Numbered from the stretch's first letter, positions 47,801 to 59,696 are shown. The stretch is DNA of 64,000 nt from Strix aluco (GCF_031877795.1 NC_133933.1:64368984-64432983); one strand, 5' to 3'. Program-made: numbers and translations. The notes: generated from the letters alone by a model not told the origin.

Positions 47801-50800
47801 TTCCACTGAGATTGGTCTGTGCAGGCTCACAAAGTGACAGTGATCTTTCCTGAACTCCTTGGATCTCTGCAAATTACCTTGGTTATTATTAGCACTTTGC
47901 CCTTCTCATTTCTGTATAAATGTATGCACCTTGATTTATAGGTGTCCATGCTGTGAGCTCCAGTTTTGCTGCCATCCTAGTCTTCAAAGGCAGAGTTCGT
48001 GATACTTGCAAACGAACACGTGTATAAATCTTTGGAGGTCAGGACCCACCACTTCGCACAGGAGAGAATGCACAAACTGGAGGTGTTACTTGAAACCTTC
48101 CTAGTTCAGTTTTGGCTTGCAGATAATCTTTTTGCTACCTAATGTAGAACAGTGGTTTGAAGAAAAGCATTGGTAATTCAAGATGTGTTCTCAAGGTGAC
48201 AAAATTAGAAGAGACTAAATTGGAGAGCAGTATGTCATTTTTAGTAACAGGTTCCCTTTTCTGGATTTGTAGGGTGTGAGGATTGCGGTAAAAGCCTTAT
48301 AGGAGAATGCAGACTCCACGGACCACTCATCAGGGCTAAAGATAGGGTTATTCCTAGCCGAGCCCGTCTCACCCTACCTCATTACCTCACTTTGCGAGTG
48401 TTGGAGCTGCGAGCTGGAAACCAGCAGAGTAAGTATTTTAGCTCTTTTTCCGACATTTGAGAAAGTGGAGACAAAAATACTAACACTGGCTTGTTTTCAT
48501 GAATAACTCAAGGCATAATCATTGGGTATTAACAGATTGAAGACTATTTTCAGCTGAGCACAGCTAAAGCTCACATTCAGCTACTGTTTTTTATGACTGA
48601 TTTCTAGTAACTTTGGTGCATAGACTGACGATAGGATGTTAGCCAGAGCTGGTGTGACATTTAGCTGTGGGCAATCAGTTAACTCCGTTCAGTCAATACA
48701 AGTTTAATGAATGTTGAATTTGTATCTAATAGTAACAGCCATGCACTATTACATATTTTTTTTCTTTTCCCCAAGAGTGCAAAACAGGAAAGAGTATTCA
48801 ATAAGAGGTCAGAAACAAAATGGTAAATAACATCCCTCATCCACCCTCAGCAAACTCAAAGAACACAGGGGGTTAATTTGCCTTTTGCAGCATCTTCATA
48901 TTATAGAAAGACTGTTGTTTCCTTTTGAGGGCAGGGCAATTTGAATGCCCAAACTTGAACAAGGGAACAACATCCTTAGTGTGTAAATTTTCCACAGCTA
49001 CCTGTGTAAAATTAGTCCTGCCTAGACTGCATTTCAGAAAGAGAATGACAAGATGCCTGTTGTGTGGCACCATTGGTATTAGGCAGGGGAATAACTAGAA
49101 TGATTAAAATGGCTAATGCTGTGTTTTTATAGATTCTCTCCACTCATATTGGGAGAAAACAACCTTCTAAATTATTCCAACAAGCAGAGCACTATGATAA
49201 CATTAGCTTGTAGATTGAAGAGTATCAATACATTTATGTTGCATACTCCGTTTAATATACTGTCACGGATTTTAGACACTTTTCAATTAAGTGTAATACC
49301 CATTTTTAAAAAAATATGTGTACATATTTGCATCCTTTTTTATATTCTTCCCATTAGAATTATTTACCTACGTTATTGGTCTAGAAGAAGAATTCATGTG
49401 TTCTGCACTATTGTGTTTCTCTCCGGTTTCATAACTGTAAATATACAAGAAATAGTTTGTGATGTCTGTATTAATATTAGACTGGTCTTTTTTTATTCAC
49501 AGTCCTTGGAGTATTTGCAAAGAAGGTAATACAGAAGAGAACACAGTTTGGTCCTTACGTTGGTCAACTGTCTACAAAACTGACCCGCTATGATGAGAGC
49601 AGGCTAGTCCTGCAGGTAAAAATCCAGTGACTTACTATGAAGTGCATATGTGTCTTTAACAGTTCACATGTATTTATGTATTTCAACCAGTTAGTTTGCC
49701 GTCTTATCTAGTTAATTAATTGTATTTCTGATTTGTATGTATGAATGTAGATCACATTATTCAACAGACAGCATAACCTGAAGTACCAAAATGTTCCTGT
49801 ATATTGTGTTTTCTAGAAGTTTTCTTTCCTGCTTACTAGTTTTACCACTTCTGGGGTGATTTACTTGTCAAACAGCTCTTGATAAACTTTTCATAGAGCA
49901 CAGCTACTGAAAGTCTTGAAGGGTAGTATTGTCTTTCCAGATAAAACAAAAGGATTTATGCTTAACACCATGCCACCGAGAGGGTTAAGTTTGTGCACTA
50001 AGTTAGCAGTAGTGGTGGAAATGTGTGCTAAGGCACCTTCTTAGTAGGGAGGAGCAGCGCAGGGATGGGGAAACACGTCTTAATGATGTGATTATATACA
50101 AACTTTGACACACAGTGCACTAACTCAGTTTATTTAGTCAGACTATTACTTAGGGCTGGTACCATCCCTTGCTGCATGTGCAGATACTGAGCATCTCATC
50201 TGGACCGTGACGCTATTGTTTGTACTTTATCCAGCACAAATAGTGACCTCTCAGGACTAGCCTAGCTTAGACATATCTACATGCACATCCTTTCCCACGG
50301 GAATTCCTTGGGAGTGATAGTTTATCATAATCCTCTACGCCCCGGTCTTTGCATTGTGCTGCAGGGGGTCATGCCTAGGCACACCTCTCTGTCATACAGT
50401 AAGTCCGTGGTCAAGCCACAGCATCCATCAGGACTTCCCGACAGGTCACAGTTCTTCTAGAGCCTGCATCTCATATCAGGCCCACTCAGCCCCCAGGAGA
50501 GAGGGACAAGCAGCAGCTGTCCTGTGACATGCTTTATGTCTTCATTTGAGCTTTCTCCAAAAGCTTGGGACTAGAAAATGCTGTGTGGTGTGGAGGAAGG
50601 CATAGGTACAGATACTTCTGTAATTTTGTTTGAGAGCAGAAGTAATAGCTTCAGTAATTGCTGTAAACTTCATTTGCTCATGGAAGTAATGTGAATGGCC
50701 TGCCAGGAAAGTAACACTGTCCTTCTGTAGGATTTTCATGGCATGTTGACACCAGAGAAGATTTGTTCTTCTCCGTAACTAAATTTCTTCCATCTTTTTA

Positions 50801-53800
50801 TGAGACACTTTCGTTCTTACAGAGGCAGAAAACATGCTTCTCTAACAAGCTTGTGAGCACGGATGAGCTAAGCACCCAGTTCCTTCCTCTTCACCAAGCC
50901 ATTGTAAACCACACCCTGTCCTCTTATCAGTCAGACCCGTTTGCTTAAAAGTGTGAGACACAGCTCTGGCTGATGAATGGACTGTTTCTGCAGAAGAGGA
51001 GACTTAGAGTCCCAGGTTTCCTACATTACAGCAGTAGCTGCCTTGACTTCTCTCTAGCAGCATTCTGAGTATGTGACCAAACTTGTCCAACAGGCAGGTG
51101 TTTTCATTACAAACATGACAAAGTTAGATAAAAACAGTTCCCAGAAGCAATGGAAATGCAGCTTTTCTTTTCAATGAAGTGCTCAGTTATGTGGTTAGTA
51201 GACCAGATACCTGCTGTGCTGATACCTGTTGTGCAGCTTCAACTGTCCGTGTTTGAGACTAGGTTGCAGAAAAGCAACCACATATGAGGTCAGGAGCGTT
51301 TCCCTCGTAGAAGCATTCTCTTGGAAGGGAATCTAGGAAGAATGAAGTAAAGCAAAAAGAAAGAGATCTTTCTGGCACAATTGTTCATTTGTATTTACTT
51401 TTGCATTGTTAAGGGGAAAAAGAGAAGACTGTTAAAATGTCATTATATTGTTTGTTACCTCTCTGGACTTATTACACAAGTTACACCATTGTTCCATGCA
51501 AAATGTAGTGTTAATACAGTACTGAAGTTTGAGATTATCAAGTACTCAGGAAGTACATTAAGGCATAAAGCTTATCTTTCTACCTGCCTGCACTTAGTTC
51601 TTATATTATCTTTATATAACATAAAAATGTTGAAATATAAACTGGAAATACATACAATGGCCTACAGTTATTTTAGTAGCTGGGTGCATTGCACGGATTC
51701 GTTCTTAACTTTCTTTTGCACTTGGTATTCTTTAGGAGTGATCTGTTTCAAAACAACTACTATTTCAAAGGACATACCACCACCAAGACAGGGTAAATAA
51801 CTTGACAGCCATGATTCCAACTTAAGGAAAACTAATGTGCCTTGGTTTTATCATGTTCTTTCTCCTGTCCTCCCTCTTTGTTTCAGGTATTGAAAGATGG
51901 AGGGAAGTACTTTCTGGACACTCCCAATGAAGACTGTGGAAACTGGATGATGTTTGTCCGGCTAGCCCGGAACCAAGAAGAGCAGACCCTTGTGGCTTAT
52001 CAGCACTGTGGAGAAGTCTACTTCACAACTGTTAAGGTAGTTAAACCCACATTGCTTTACTCATCATCCAAATGGAAATTTATAGGCAAAGGTTCTGAAA
52101 AGCTAACCCTTTTACAGATGAAAGATTGATTATATTCTGCCAACTGGGTCTTTATTACATACCACCTTTTATATCACTTAATCCATATAAAGCAGTGGGT
52201 TTTCCCATAAAAGGTGGTGTGTACTTGCTGTTGTGGGTAGTGAAGAAACTGAGCAGGGGGAGACAGAAGTATCATTCATGATGGAGGTGTTTAAACGTGA
52301 ATGTTGTAAAGGTCTTTAGTTCCAGACAGGTACATGGTGAGATTATCTAGGATTGTTACATTCAACCGTACTTCATCCTGGAAAGAACAAACACATTCCT
52401 TTCCTTTATTACATTTTTGGACACATGTTGTATTCTGAGTACATTACCAGGTGCTCAAGAACAGAGTGCTATGTAGAATCTTTATGTACTATTTTCCATG
52501 CTCATTAAATCTGAAGATTTAACTGCAGAACTTACAATACTGCAATGTTGTCATGAAATGATCAGTTTATGTTAGAGACTCTGGATTGCATCTTGGTCTG
52601 AGGAGAGAGAGCAAAGTATTCTGTATTTATAAATCATACTAAAACATACAGTCTTGTTTTTTGATGTTTTGGCCACTTTCTCAGGCAAAGTTTGTTTTAA
52701 TCAGAACTTACTGTTTTGTACACTTAGGAAACTGAAGTCTGTATGTTGAACATCCATTGTTTTCCTTTTTTGTTGTTAAATTAATGCTTGTATATCATTG
52801 TGAGCAACATTAAAAGTAATAAAAAGAAAGAATGTTAGTCAAAAGAAGTTACTGTGGGATTAAAATCAAGCATTTCAGTTTAATTTCCAAGACTGGCACA
52901 CATTTCTTGGGATAGTAGTGTTTTGTGTCTCCACCTGCACAGTGAGAAGAATATTTACCACACAGGATGGTGTGAGAATAAGTTAACAGTGATAACATTT
53001 TACACTTTCAAAGTATTTTATAATAGTATGAAGTATAATTGCTTTTGGATTAATATTAAAATAATTATTTTTAAAAAAGAAAATCAATGTAAAACAGCAT
53101 ATGCTAATTTGAGACATTGTTTAGGCTGTGTTTGAGTTTCTGATGCAATCCATACCATTTGAGATTTCAGTTTGATTTGACAGTGCATACTCTGTTTGTA
53201 GAACTGATAGGATTAATAATACTATATTTGGGAAGCATGAACAAATGCTTTTCTGAGAAGTTGTAGTTATGAACTGGTAACTTACAATTTCCAGTATAAT
53301 TTAAATACTACTGAACCAGCTCTTTGCTGACTTCAGCAGAACTCTGCTCATTGTCATCAATGGAGAGTTGCATCCCATGTACTGACATGAAGAGTATCTT
53401 ACAATGAGGAATGTGTCTTGGAACCTTTACTGTGCTGTGTATCATAGGGAGTTGTTTTGGTTTTATTTCTCTTAAATTCCAGTATCATTCGTGGTACCGT
53501 GTCATCCTGCAGATTTTGTCCTGGTCAGCAGAAGTGATAGCCTTTTGCTACGCTTAGGCACACCCTGCTGGTCACAGGATGAGGCTGCCTTAGGGCTGGT
53601 TATAAAGACATTTTTTCAAGATATTTTGAATAAAGTCTGCTAAGTTAGGAGCAGAAGGATTGGCTCCTCTTCCCACTGTTTTTACAGAGAGGTGGGATCT
53701 TGGTGACATGAAATTGAAGCTACAAAAGCATACATGTAAGTGGCATACTAACAGCACCATTAGCAGACTTGCTGACCTAAGAACTGCAGTCCCTAGAAAT

Positions 53801-56800
53801 AAGTGCTTTAAAAAAAAAATAGAATTGTGAGGAAGTAAAAATCAACCACGGTTGCTGTTTGTCTGATCACAGAAGAGTTTTGTGTGGGTGCTGCAATAAC
53901 TTTCTCTTACTGTCACAGGTGAAACAGAGTAAATGACAATTTGTAGTGGCTTTGGATACTGGTGGTTAGTCTCAGTTTTACTGAGATCAGAGCTTTTGCC
54001 TTACTTGACTATTTCATACACTGATGCACTTGCTCTCCCTCTGCAGTCACACTGATTAGGTCTCAGCTTCCCACAGAAGAGATTGCCGCTGGTCCAGGAA
54101 TGTCAGGCAGAAAGTCATGACAGTATCGTGCTGTGCAGCTGTTTGTGGATACCAGTCTGGGCTGTCACTGGCCAAGGTTCCGGGGCATCCCCAGGCATTT
54201 GTCTCTGTGGAGCTTCCCCAGGCTTGGTTTTCTCCACCTAAATAGACTGTATGCAGGAGCACAACGCATGATCGGCCTCCTAGTTGGTGGTTCTGCCTCA
54301 TGTCCTTTATTTAGTGGAGAATTCAGCACATACCATTTCAGTTTAGGCCAGGCGTTACCAAAACGTACAACCAACCCATACTGGCTGTAGTTAGCAAGCA
54401 GGCTTGTGCTTGAGAGTTCAGAAGTTCAATTTTCAACATTATACACATAATTATCTGTCACCTGTCAGCATTCACAGTCTGTCTTTCACATACCATGCTT
54501 ATCCAACACCAATGTTATAAAATAAGTGCATTTTAAGATGTCACATTTTGTGGAATAAGACTCAGCTGCTCTTCTTCCAGGCTAGTTTGTTCTTTTCAGT
54601 GACACAAGTTTAGCTTAGTTAAAATAAAACTACAAGTACAGTTGCAACAATGTTGGGTTTTATTATAGATGAAGAAAATTGTGTACGGGGCCAGGGAGTC
54701 GTATAAATCATGACCCCAAAGTTAGTTTTCTCCTTTGATTTTGAATAACTAATAGATCTTTAGCCAGTGAGTGTAATCACTCCTCTCTTTTTCTATTTGC
54801 TGCATTATTGACTGAATGTATTTGTCTGAGGAGGTCATAGTCCAGTCCAAGGAAAGATTTGGGCAGACATGACTGGGTGGGAGACTGCAGATTATGGGCT
54901 CCCTTAGTCCTGTGTGGGAAGGCTTCAGTGGAAGCAAGGCAGAGGTATAATAAAGCACATGCATAGTGAGCCTAACACGTTAAAGCCAGCGCATGAAAAC
55001 GCGCAGATTTGACTTGTGGTACACACATTGCTCAACTCTGCACCTGTGCTCAGTGAGTGCGACTTATCCAGGAGGCATCCAAGCCATTGTGCATTCACGA
55101 TGTGTTTTTCCTTTGCCTGTACCCTATAGTTAAGTGTTGTGTCCAGTGGGCTTCGAGACATCAACAAATGGGCATGGGATATTGCTTGGAAAGACTGCTG
55201 TATGGCTGGACATCACAGACAAATACATCTCACTGAGCAAAGCTCATGAAAGCTGAGGGCACCCCTCCTGCTATTGCCGCCCCCCCCCCCCCCCCCCCCC
55301 CCATCTCTCTACATATGCATTTCTGCTTTTAGAAACTGTGAAAGTGTCAAACTCCAGTGGATAGTAATGCTCAGAAAGTGTTTGAATCTTGAACCTAAGT
55401 TACCAGTAATTTAAACAGATTCAAAGAATGCAACTTCAGTAAGAACACTAAATTGCACACCTCTGCCCCTCCAATCTTCAGTATTATTTGGTATAGAAAA
55501 ATTGCCAGAATTAAAGATGTGCTGTTTTCTTCCATTCACAGCCAATTGAACCCCACACAGAATTGAAAGTATGGTATGCTGCCGATTATGCCAAATTTAT
55601 GGAAGCTTCTGCAGTCTTCATTAAAGAAGAATCTGATGTCTGTCCTTTGCCCCCAGTAGCAGTAAGTACCTCTAATCTGCATTCAAGCCATCACCAGACA
55701 GTGAATTACAGTTTATTTACCTGCTTTCTCCATTTATGTAACTCTGGTAATGCTGGGATAGACCATAGAGTAGTTGGCTAACGCAAAGCTAAGAGCAATT
55801 TTAACAAACAGCTACTCAGAGAAAGGCTGCTTTTCTCCTGTGTTTGTAATCCAGTGGTGCTATTAGATGTAGCTAGGAGTAAGTGGCACCAGTGGGATGT
55901 GTTGCAAAGACTTAAGATTGGCATTAATTTGTAGATAACCAAGCTGTCCAGCCTTAGACTTCTTTCACCAATTCCCCTTTGTTGTGCTCTGACTGGATGG
56001 TCAGATGATGCACTGATTATTTGAGTCTTTCCTGTGCAATAACCCTTCTCTTCTAATCCCAATACCTTCCCCTCTGTATGATGGTGGGAATCCTTAAAAT
56101 GAGAGGAAAGGTTTAAGTGTTGAAAATGTGGCTGTGAAGATTGATACCTAAGCTAGAAGGAAATGTTAAACAGGAAATACAAATGAACCAGGAATTCAGA
56201 GGTGCTCTGAAATAACCCCATTGCTGCTTTTGTGTATGAGGCCTTCAGAAAGAAGGTGTGGGAGAGCCACAGCATCAGACATGAAGAGAGAGGAGTGCTC
56301 CATCTGTAAATAAAGACAGAGTGGACATAGCCTCACCATGCTCTCCAGAGCAAGCTAGCCCAAGAGCAAAGGAAAGTATGGACAGTTTACTTATGTAAAA
56401 TATAGAGACAGCTAAGGAAGTACATGGTCATGTATTAACTGGAAGTACATTTCATCAGTTACTGGGATTTTTTTGTAATTGTTTTTCACTGGAATTTTTA
56501 GAATGTCAGTATTTAGAGTGAATTCAACTGAATGCAGTAGACCTCTTATTTCCAGAGAAATAATACTTCCAAATAATGCACTGCTTGCCAAAAGAAAATG
56601 CTTTAGTGCCTCTAAGTCAGGATAGGCTTGAGATCCTCCAACCTAAGGTGTTTCTTTGAGTTTAAGAAAGTCTAATGCCAAATGCCAAGCTAAGTGAGGA
56701 AGTCTCTCCTGGAGGCATTGACCATTGCTGTCTGGTAAAGGGCATTGAGTCAGCCCAAAACATAGGGAAATCTTCTATGGCTAGACTACATTTGTGTGCA

Positions 56801-59361
56801 GAAACCCACCCATTTTTTTGTATGGTTGCAAGAGCAGATAAATTATGTCAGCCTAAGGATAAAGTACAATTTGCAACTGCTTTTATGAGTAATTCCATAA
56901 AAGGAACAAATGTAGAGACTTTGAAATTCAGTAAGCACAGATAAACAAAGGTGAAGGACTCAGGACTGTTACAGTAAATGCTAAACAAAAACATGGAAAT
57001 GGGTATTTGGTCAACTATTTTTTTTCTCTTCGAGATTATAGACTCCTAAAGAGAATCCATTTCCAGTTGAACAGCTGTGTGGTAGTACATTGAAGTAAAT
57101 ATTGCCAAGGACAAGAACAGGTCTTGGGAAAGACCAAGAGAAGGTGTAGGGTCAGTGAGAAGAATACAACCTTTTCTTAGAATGGCTAATAAGACAAAAC
57201 TGTTTCTGTTCTCATTGCAGAAAGAGCCTGTAGACCCTTGGATATGCTCCAGCTGTAGAAGCAGTTTTGCAACTTTTGCTCTGCTGGAATCTCACCAGTG
57301 TATCCATAAAGACCGAGTCCTTACCACCAGGTTCAGACCACCAAATAAATTGGGACCCGTAAAAGCAAAAAGCAAACTCAAAGGGAAACTGAGAGGAGCA
57401 GCATTAGGCAAAAGCATTGCTCAGTGCTTTGGGACCCTTTCCTGTTCCTCTGCTGCAAAGCTTAGCTGTGCCAGCTCAGGAAGCACGTGTGATCCTCTTG
57501 TGAGGTTTATACCTAAATGGAGAAACAGCCGGTCTTCACTGTTGAAGGGAAGAGAAGTGAAGCAGCCAGACAGTTACCCTTGCCGACTCTGTGGGAAGAT
57601 ATTTGATTCCGTTGACAAGCTCACAGTCCACACTTACGCGCACAAAGGGGAGCGCCCCTACAAGTGTTCACAGCACGGATGCGCAAAAGCCTTCATTTCC
57701 AAATATAAACTGCTCAGGTACAGCTCTGAAGGCACTTCTTTTCTGGTGGGTGTGTGGAAAAAACAAGGACATCTTTTTCTTATGGGATGTCCTAGTGACA
57801 GTTAATCCCCAAGTTCCATTTTTTATTATTCCTGTTTTGATAGAATTGGAGAAAACTAGTCTCCCTCAATTGCAGTGGCTATTCAAAAAGATTATGTTGA
57901 GCAGTTTTAACCTACTCTATGCTTTATGATTAACAACTTCCCCCCACAAAAAAAGTCAGGCTTTTACTAATAATCTGACAACTTGTGAAAATGCCTTCCT
58001 TCAAGAGTGCCAAGTCTTGAAGCTGCAAAAGCAAATGTACTAGAGTAAATGTAAACACAATAACTTTTTTTTCTTTTTGTCTTAGGCACTCAGCCACCCA
58101 TTCTCCACAGAAATCTCACCAGTGTGGCTACTGTGAAAAGACCTTTCACAGGAAAGACCATCTAAAGAATCACCTTCAGACTCATGACCCTAACAAGATG
58201 GCCTTCAAATGTGAAGAGTGTGGCAAGAAGTACAACACCAAGCTAGGCTATAAGAGACACTTGGCTCTTCATGCAGCCACCAGCGGGGACCTTACCTGCA
58301 GGGTATGTGCCCAGGAGTTTGGTGGTACTGAAGTTTTGTTGGAACACCTCAAAAGCCATGCAGGGAAACCAACTGGCAATACGAAGGAAAAGAAACATAA
58401 GTGTGACCACTGTGAGCGTCACTTCTATACCCGTAAAGATGTGAGGCGCCACATGGTAGTTCACACAGGCTGCAAAGACTTTCTATGCCAGTTTTGCGCC
58501 CAAAGGTTTGGGCGGAAGGACCACTTGACTCGCCATACTAGGAAGACTCATCCACAAGAACTGCTGAAGAGCAGGTTGCAGAATGGTGACTCAGTGGGTC
58601 TCCTTGACCAGCTTTTTCCATTGAGAGTGAAGGAAGATGCCAGCATACTGTCCCCTTTTCCTGAAAGGGTCTCTGGGCAGAATGGGATTTTGAATAGTTC
58701 AGAATCAGAGGAATACAACCGTTCACATCTTCATTCCCAGCCAAGCTTACAAACTGCTCTTCCTCTTGAACCTTCTCCTCATTTGCAAAGGATGGGCTGC
58801 ACAGACAGCCTTCCAGCTGTCCATCCCACACCATGCTCAACAGCCATTCCTGCCAACGTGAACCTTCATCAGCCTAATAAATATGACCTTAGTTCTACCT
58901 CATTTGCAGCAGGATGCCTTAAGAATCTACCAATAAAAGTGGATGTTAAAGGTTACAATGTGCATCTTCTTGAGGACCTGCCATTACCAGAACCTCAATC
59001 TCTCCATAAAATCAGTCTCGAAGAGGCTTCCTCAGGGCCTGTAGGGGATACTAACAAGTACCCGGTGCACAAGGAGACAGAGGCAGCAGCTGAAACTGCG
59101 AGCCTGCCTTTCATGGATCTCACTCATGTGATGAGTTTCTGGCAGCTTCCACCAGGTGACAACCAGAACACTACTGGGGACATCACAATGGCATTTGGTC
59201 CAGAGGAACCATCACACAGGCTGAATGGCCTCGGCCAACAGCAAGGCCTTCAGCTAGCAACTGGTGGGATGGCTGTAAACCAGCTGCATCATCTTCCCCG
59301 CTCCTTTCCATCCACTACAAACTCTGTAACATTGCCTCATTTTCACCATGCCTTCAAATAA
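38795..59361 (+). CDS. PR-domain (PRDM15-like) plus PLAG-type seven-finger transcription factor, spliced gene
   Basis: Seven exons join in phase to give 777 residues from ATG 38795. Seen in the protein: a zinc knuckle C9/C12/C20/H23; a PR domain at about 25-165 with RTQFGP (72-77), NWMMFV (116-121) and [10 protein letters not shown] (155-164); a C2H2 finger C196/C199/H212/H216; a basic linker; seven C2H2 fingers from C308 to H508; and a 269-residue Ser/Pro-rich tail ending [10 protein letters not shown]. The PR domain and the first finger resemble PRDM15 (and PRDM10). The seven fingers match PLAG1 nearly residue for residue in places ([25 protein letters not shown]), and the last residues resemble the PLAG1 C-terminus. 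PLAG1 is a nuclear activator binding GC-rich sites; PRDM15/10 are chromatin-associated regulators. By inference this is a sequence-specific nuclear regulator with PLAG-like targets and a PR domain for partner contact. The start codon has a weak context (C at -3), so further upstream coding sequence is possible. Confidence 0.88.
38817..48272 (+). other. intron of the PR/PLAG-finger gene
   Basis: A 9.5-kb intron with a GTAAGG donor and a GATTTGTAG acceptor. It holds a short tandem duplication at about 39286-39327 and no recognised transposable element. Open frames inside it, such as 43666-43884, 44032-44487 and 46061-46345, are not supported as exons. Confidence 0.6.
39286..39327 (+). repeat. 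short tandem duplication
   Basis: A 24-bp unit starting GTAAGAACTAAAGCTGT is followed directly by a second, partial copy of 17-18 bp. The duplication is intronic, with no evident role. Confidence 0.7.
48273..48428 (+). CDS. exon: zinc knuckle and start of PR domain
   Basis: The 156-nt exon lies between a TTTGTAG acceptor and a GTAAGT donor, phase 1 to phase 1. It encodes [19 protein letters not shown], then SRARLTLP. Cys9, Cys12, Cys20 and His23 form the knuckle found ahead of the PR domain in PRDM15 and PRDM10, and HGPL and SRAR.(S/T)LP are shared landmarks of those proteins. Confidence 0.9.
49503..49615 (+). CDS. exon: PR domain, second segment
   Basis: The 113-nt exon lies between a TATTCACAG acceptor and a GTAAAA donor, phase 1 to phase 0. 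It encodes [20 protein letters not shown]. The GVF...KRTQFGP string is the signature of the PRDM15/PRDM10 PR domain. Residues 60-97 of the predicted protein. Confidence 0.92.
51887..52036 (+). CDS. exon: PR domain, third segment
   Basis: The 150-nt exon lies between a TTTGTTTCAG acceptor and a GTAGTT donor, phase 0 to phase 0. It encodes [18 protein letters not shown] and then [14 protein letters not shown]. The NWMM and LVAYQ..VYFTT blocks correspond to the core of PRDM15-type PR domains. The NHS(C) cofactor motif of active SET methyltransferases is not visible, as is usual for PR domains. Residues 98-147. Confidence 0.93.
55281..55302 (+). repeat. poly-C tract
   Basis: An uninterrupted run of about 22 or more C residues lies in the intron before the 55542 exon, preceded by GCCGCC... 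Such runs are length-unstable, and on the other strand they can form G-quadruplexes. The exact length may be an assembly or sequencing artefact. Confidence 0.85.
55542..55661 (+). CDS. exon: end of PR domain
   Basis: The 120-nt exon lies between a CATTCACAG acceptor and a GTAAGT donor, phase 0 to phase 0. It encodes [20 protein letters not shown] and then an acidic tail. The ELKVWYA.(D/S)YA block is the C-terminal signature of PR domains in PRDM15 and PRDM10. Residues 148-187. Confidence 0.93.
57221..57717 (+). CDS. chimeric exon: PRDM15-type finger, linker and first PLAG-type fingers
   Basis: The 497-nt exon lies between a CTCATTGCAG acceptor and a GTACAG donor, phase 0 to phase 2. It opens with a finger reading [20 protein letters not shown] (C196, C199, H212, H216), like the finger that follows the PR domain in PRDM15. 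A basic linker of about 90 residues rich in Lys, Ser and Arg follows and may carry a nuclear localisation signal. Then come PLAG-type finger 1 ([17 protein letters not shown]324/H328), the KGERPYKC linker and most of finger 2 (FISKYKLLR). One uninterrupted reading frame therefore carries both family signatures. Confidence 0.95.
58086..59361 (+). CDS. terminal coding exon: PLAG-type fingers 2-7 and C-terminal domain
   Basis: The exon begins after TTTTTGTCTTAG, in phase 2, and runs to TAA 59359-59361. It completes finger 2 (RHSATHSP) and encodes fingers 3 to 7, with metal ligands C366/C369/H382/H386, C395/C398/H411/H415, C424/C427/H440/H444, C459/C462/H475/H479 and C487/C490/H503/H508. Blocks such as [18 protein letters not shown] and [16 protein letters not shown] are nearly identical to PLAG1. 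The remaining 269 residues are rich in Ser, Pro, His and Gln and end [10 protein letters not shown], resembling the last residues of PLAG1. As in PLAG1 and its paralogs, one large 3' exon carries most of the fingers and the C-terminal region. Confidence 0.96.
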
Positions 59362-59525
59362 CTCTCACCGTGTTTGGGGTTTTTCTCCTTCTTTTTTTAA
59401 GACTGTGCTTCTTTCTTAGATCTCTTAGGATGGGGTGGTTTTGGTTTGATTTGGGTTTTAAAAAAAAACTGCCCCAAAATGTTTTCAAAGCACGTTATGA
59501 ACATGGTAGTTAAATTCATGATGTT

Positions 59526-59531
59526 AATAAA
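59526..59531 (+). terminator. candidate poly(A) signal AATAAA
   Basis: The hexamer lies 165 nt after the stop codon, with T-rich and TGTGACAG sequence downstream. It is a candidate only; usage cannot be read from sequence. Confidence 0.45.
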
Positions 59532-59690
59532 CAAGAAGGTCTATTTTTCATACTACTATTAGCTTTTTAACATGTGACAGTAGCAGAACTAACATATTTC
59601 CCTCAACATCTTCTATATTTTTGTTCCTTACCTTTCATGCAAACCACTGAATAAATATCTTCAGTGATAGCAAAGCATCGTAACAGACAC

Positions 59691-59696
59691 AATAAA
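59691..59696 (+). terminator. candidate poly(A) signal AATAAA
   Basis: A second canonical hexamer 330 nt after the stop codon, followed by moderately G/T-rich sequence (GGTTAGGGTGAATGGG). Confidence 0.4.

Larger units (their letters stand above)
59362..59696 (+). other. 3' untranslated region, proximal part
   Basis: The stop codon is followed by AT-rich sequence with T-runs. AATAAA hexamers occur at 59526-59531 and 59691-59696. Either could end a short 3' UTR, and later signals (for example 60613-60618) would extend it. Confidence 0.55.

Noticed and set aside
57155-57220. Upstream ATG of the frame that enters the 57221 exon, as the gene start
   Set aside because: The bases before 57221 form a clear splice acceptor (TTGCAG), and the preceding PR-domain exon joins in phase 0.
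58198-59361. The 387-residue frame as a complete stand-alone zinc-finger gene
   Set aside because: The reading frame continues upstream in the same exon to 58086 with PLAG finger 3 and the end of finger 2, so the internal Met is not the start.
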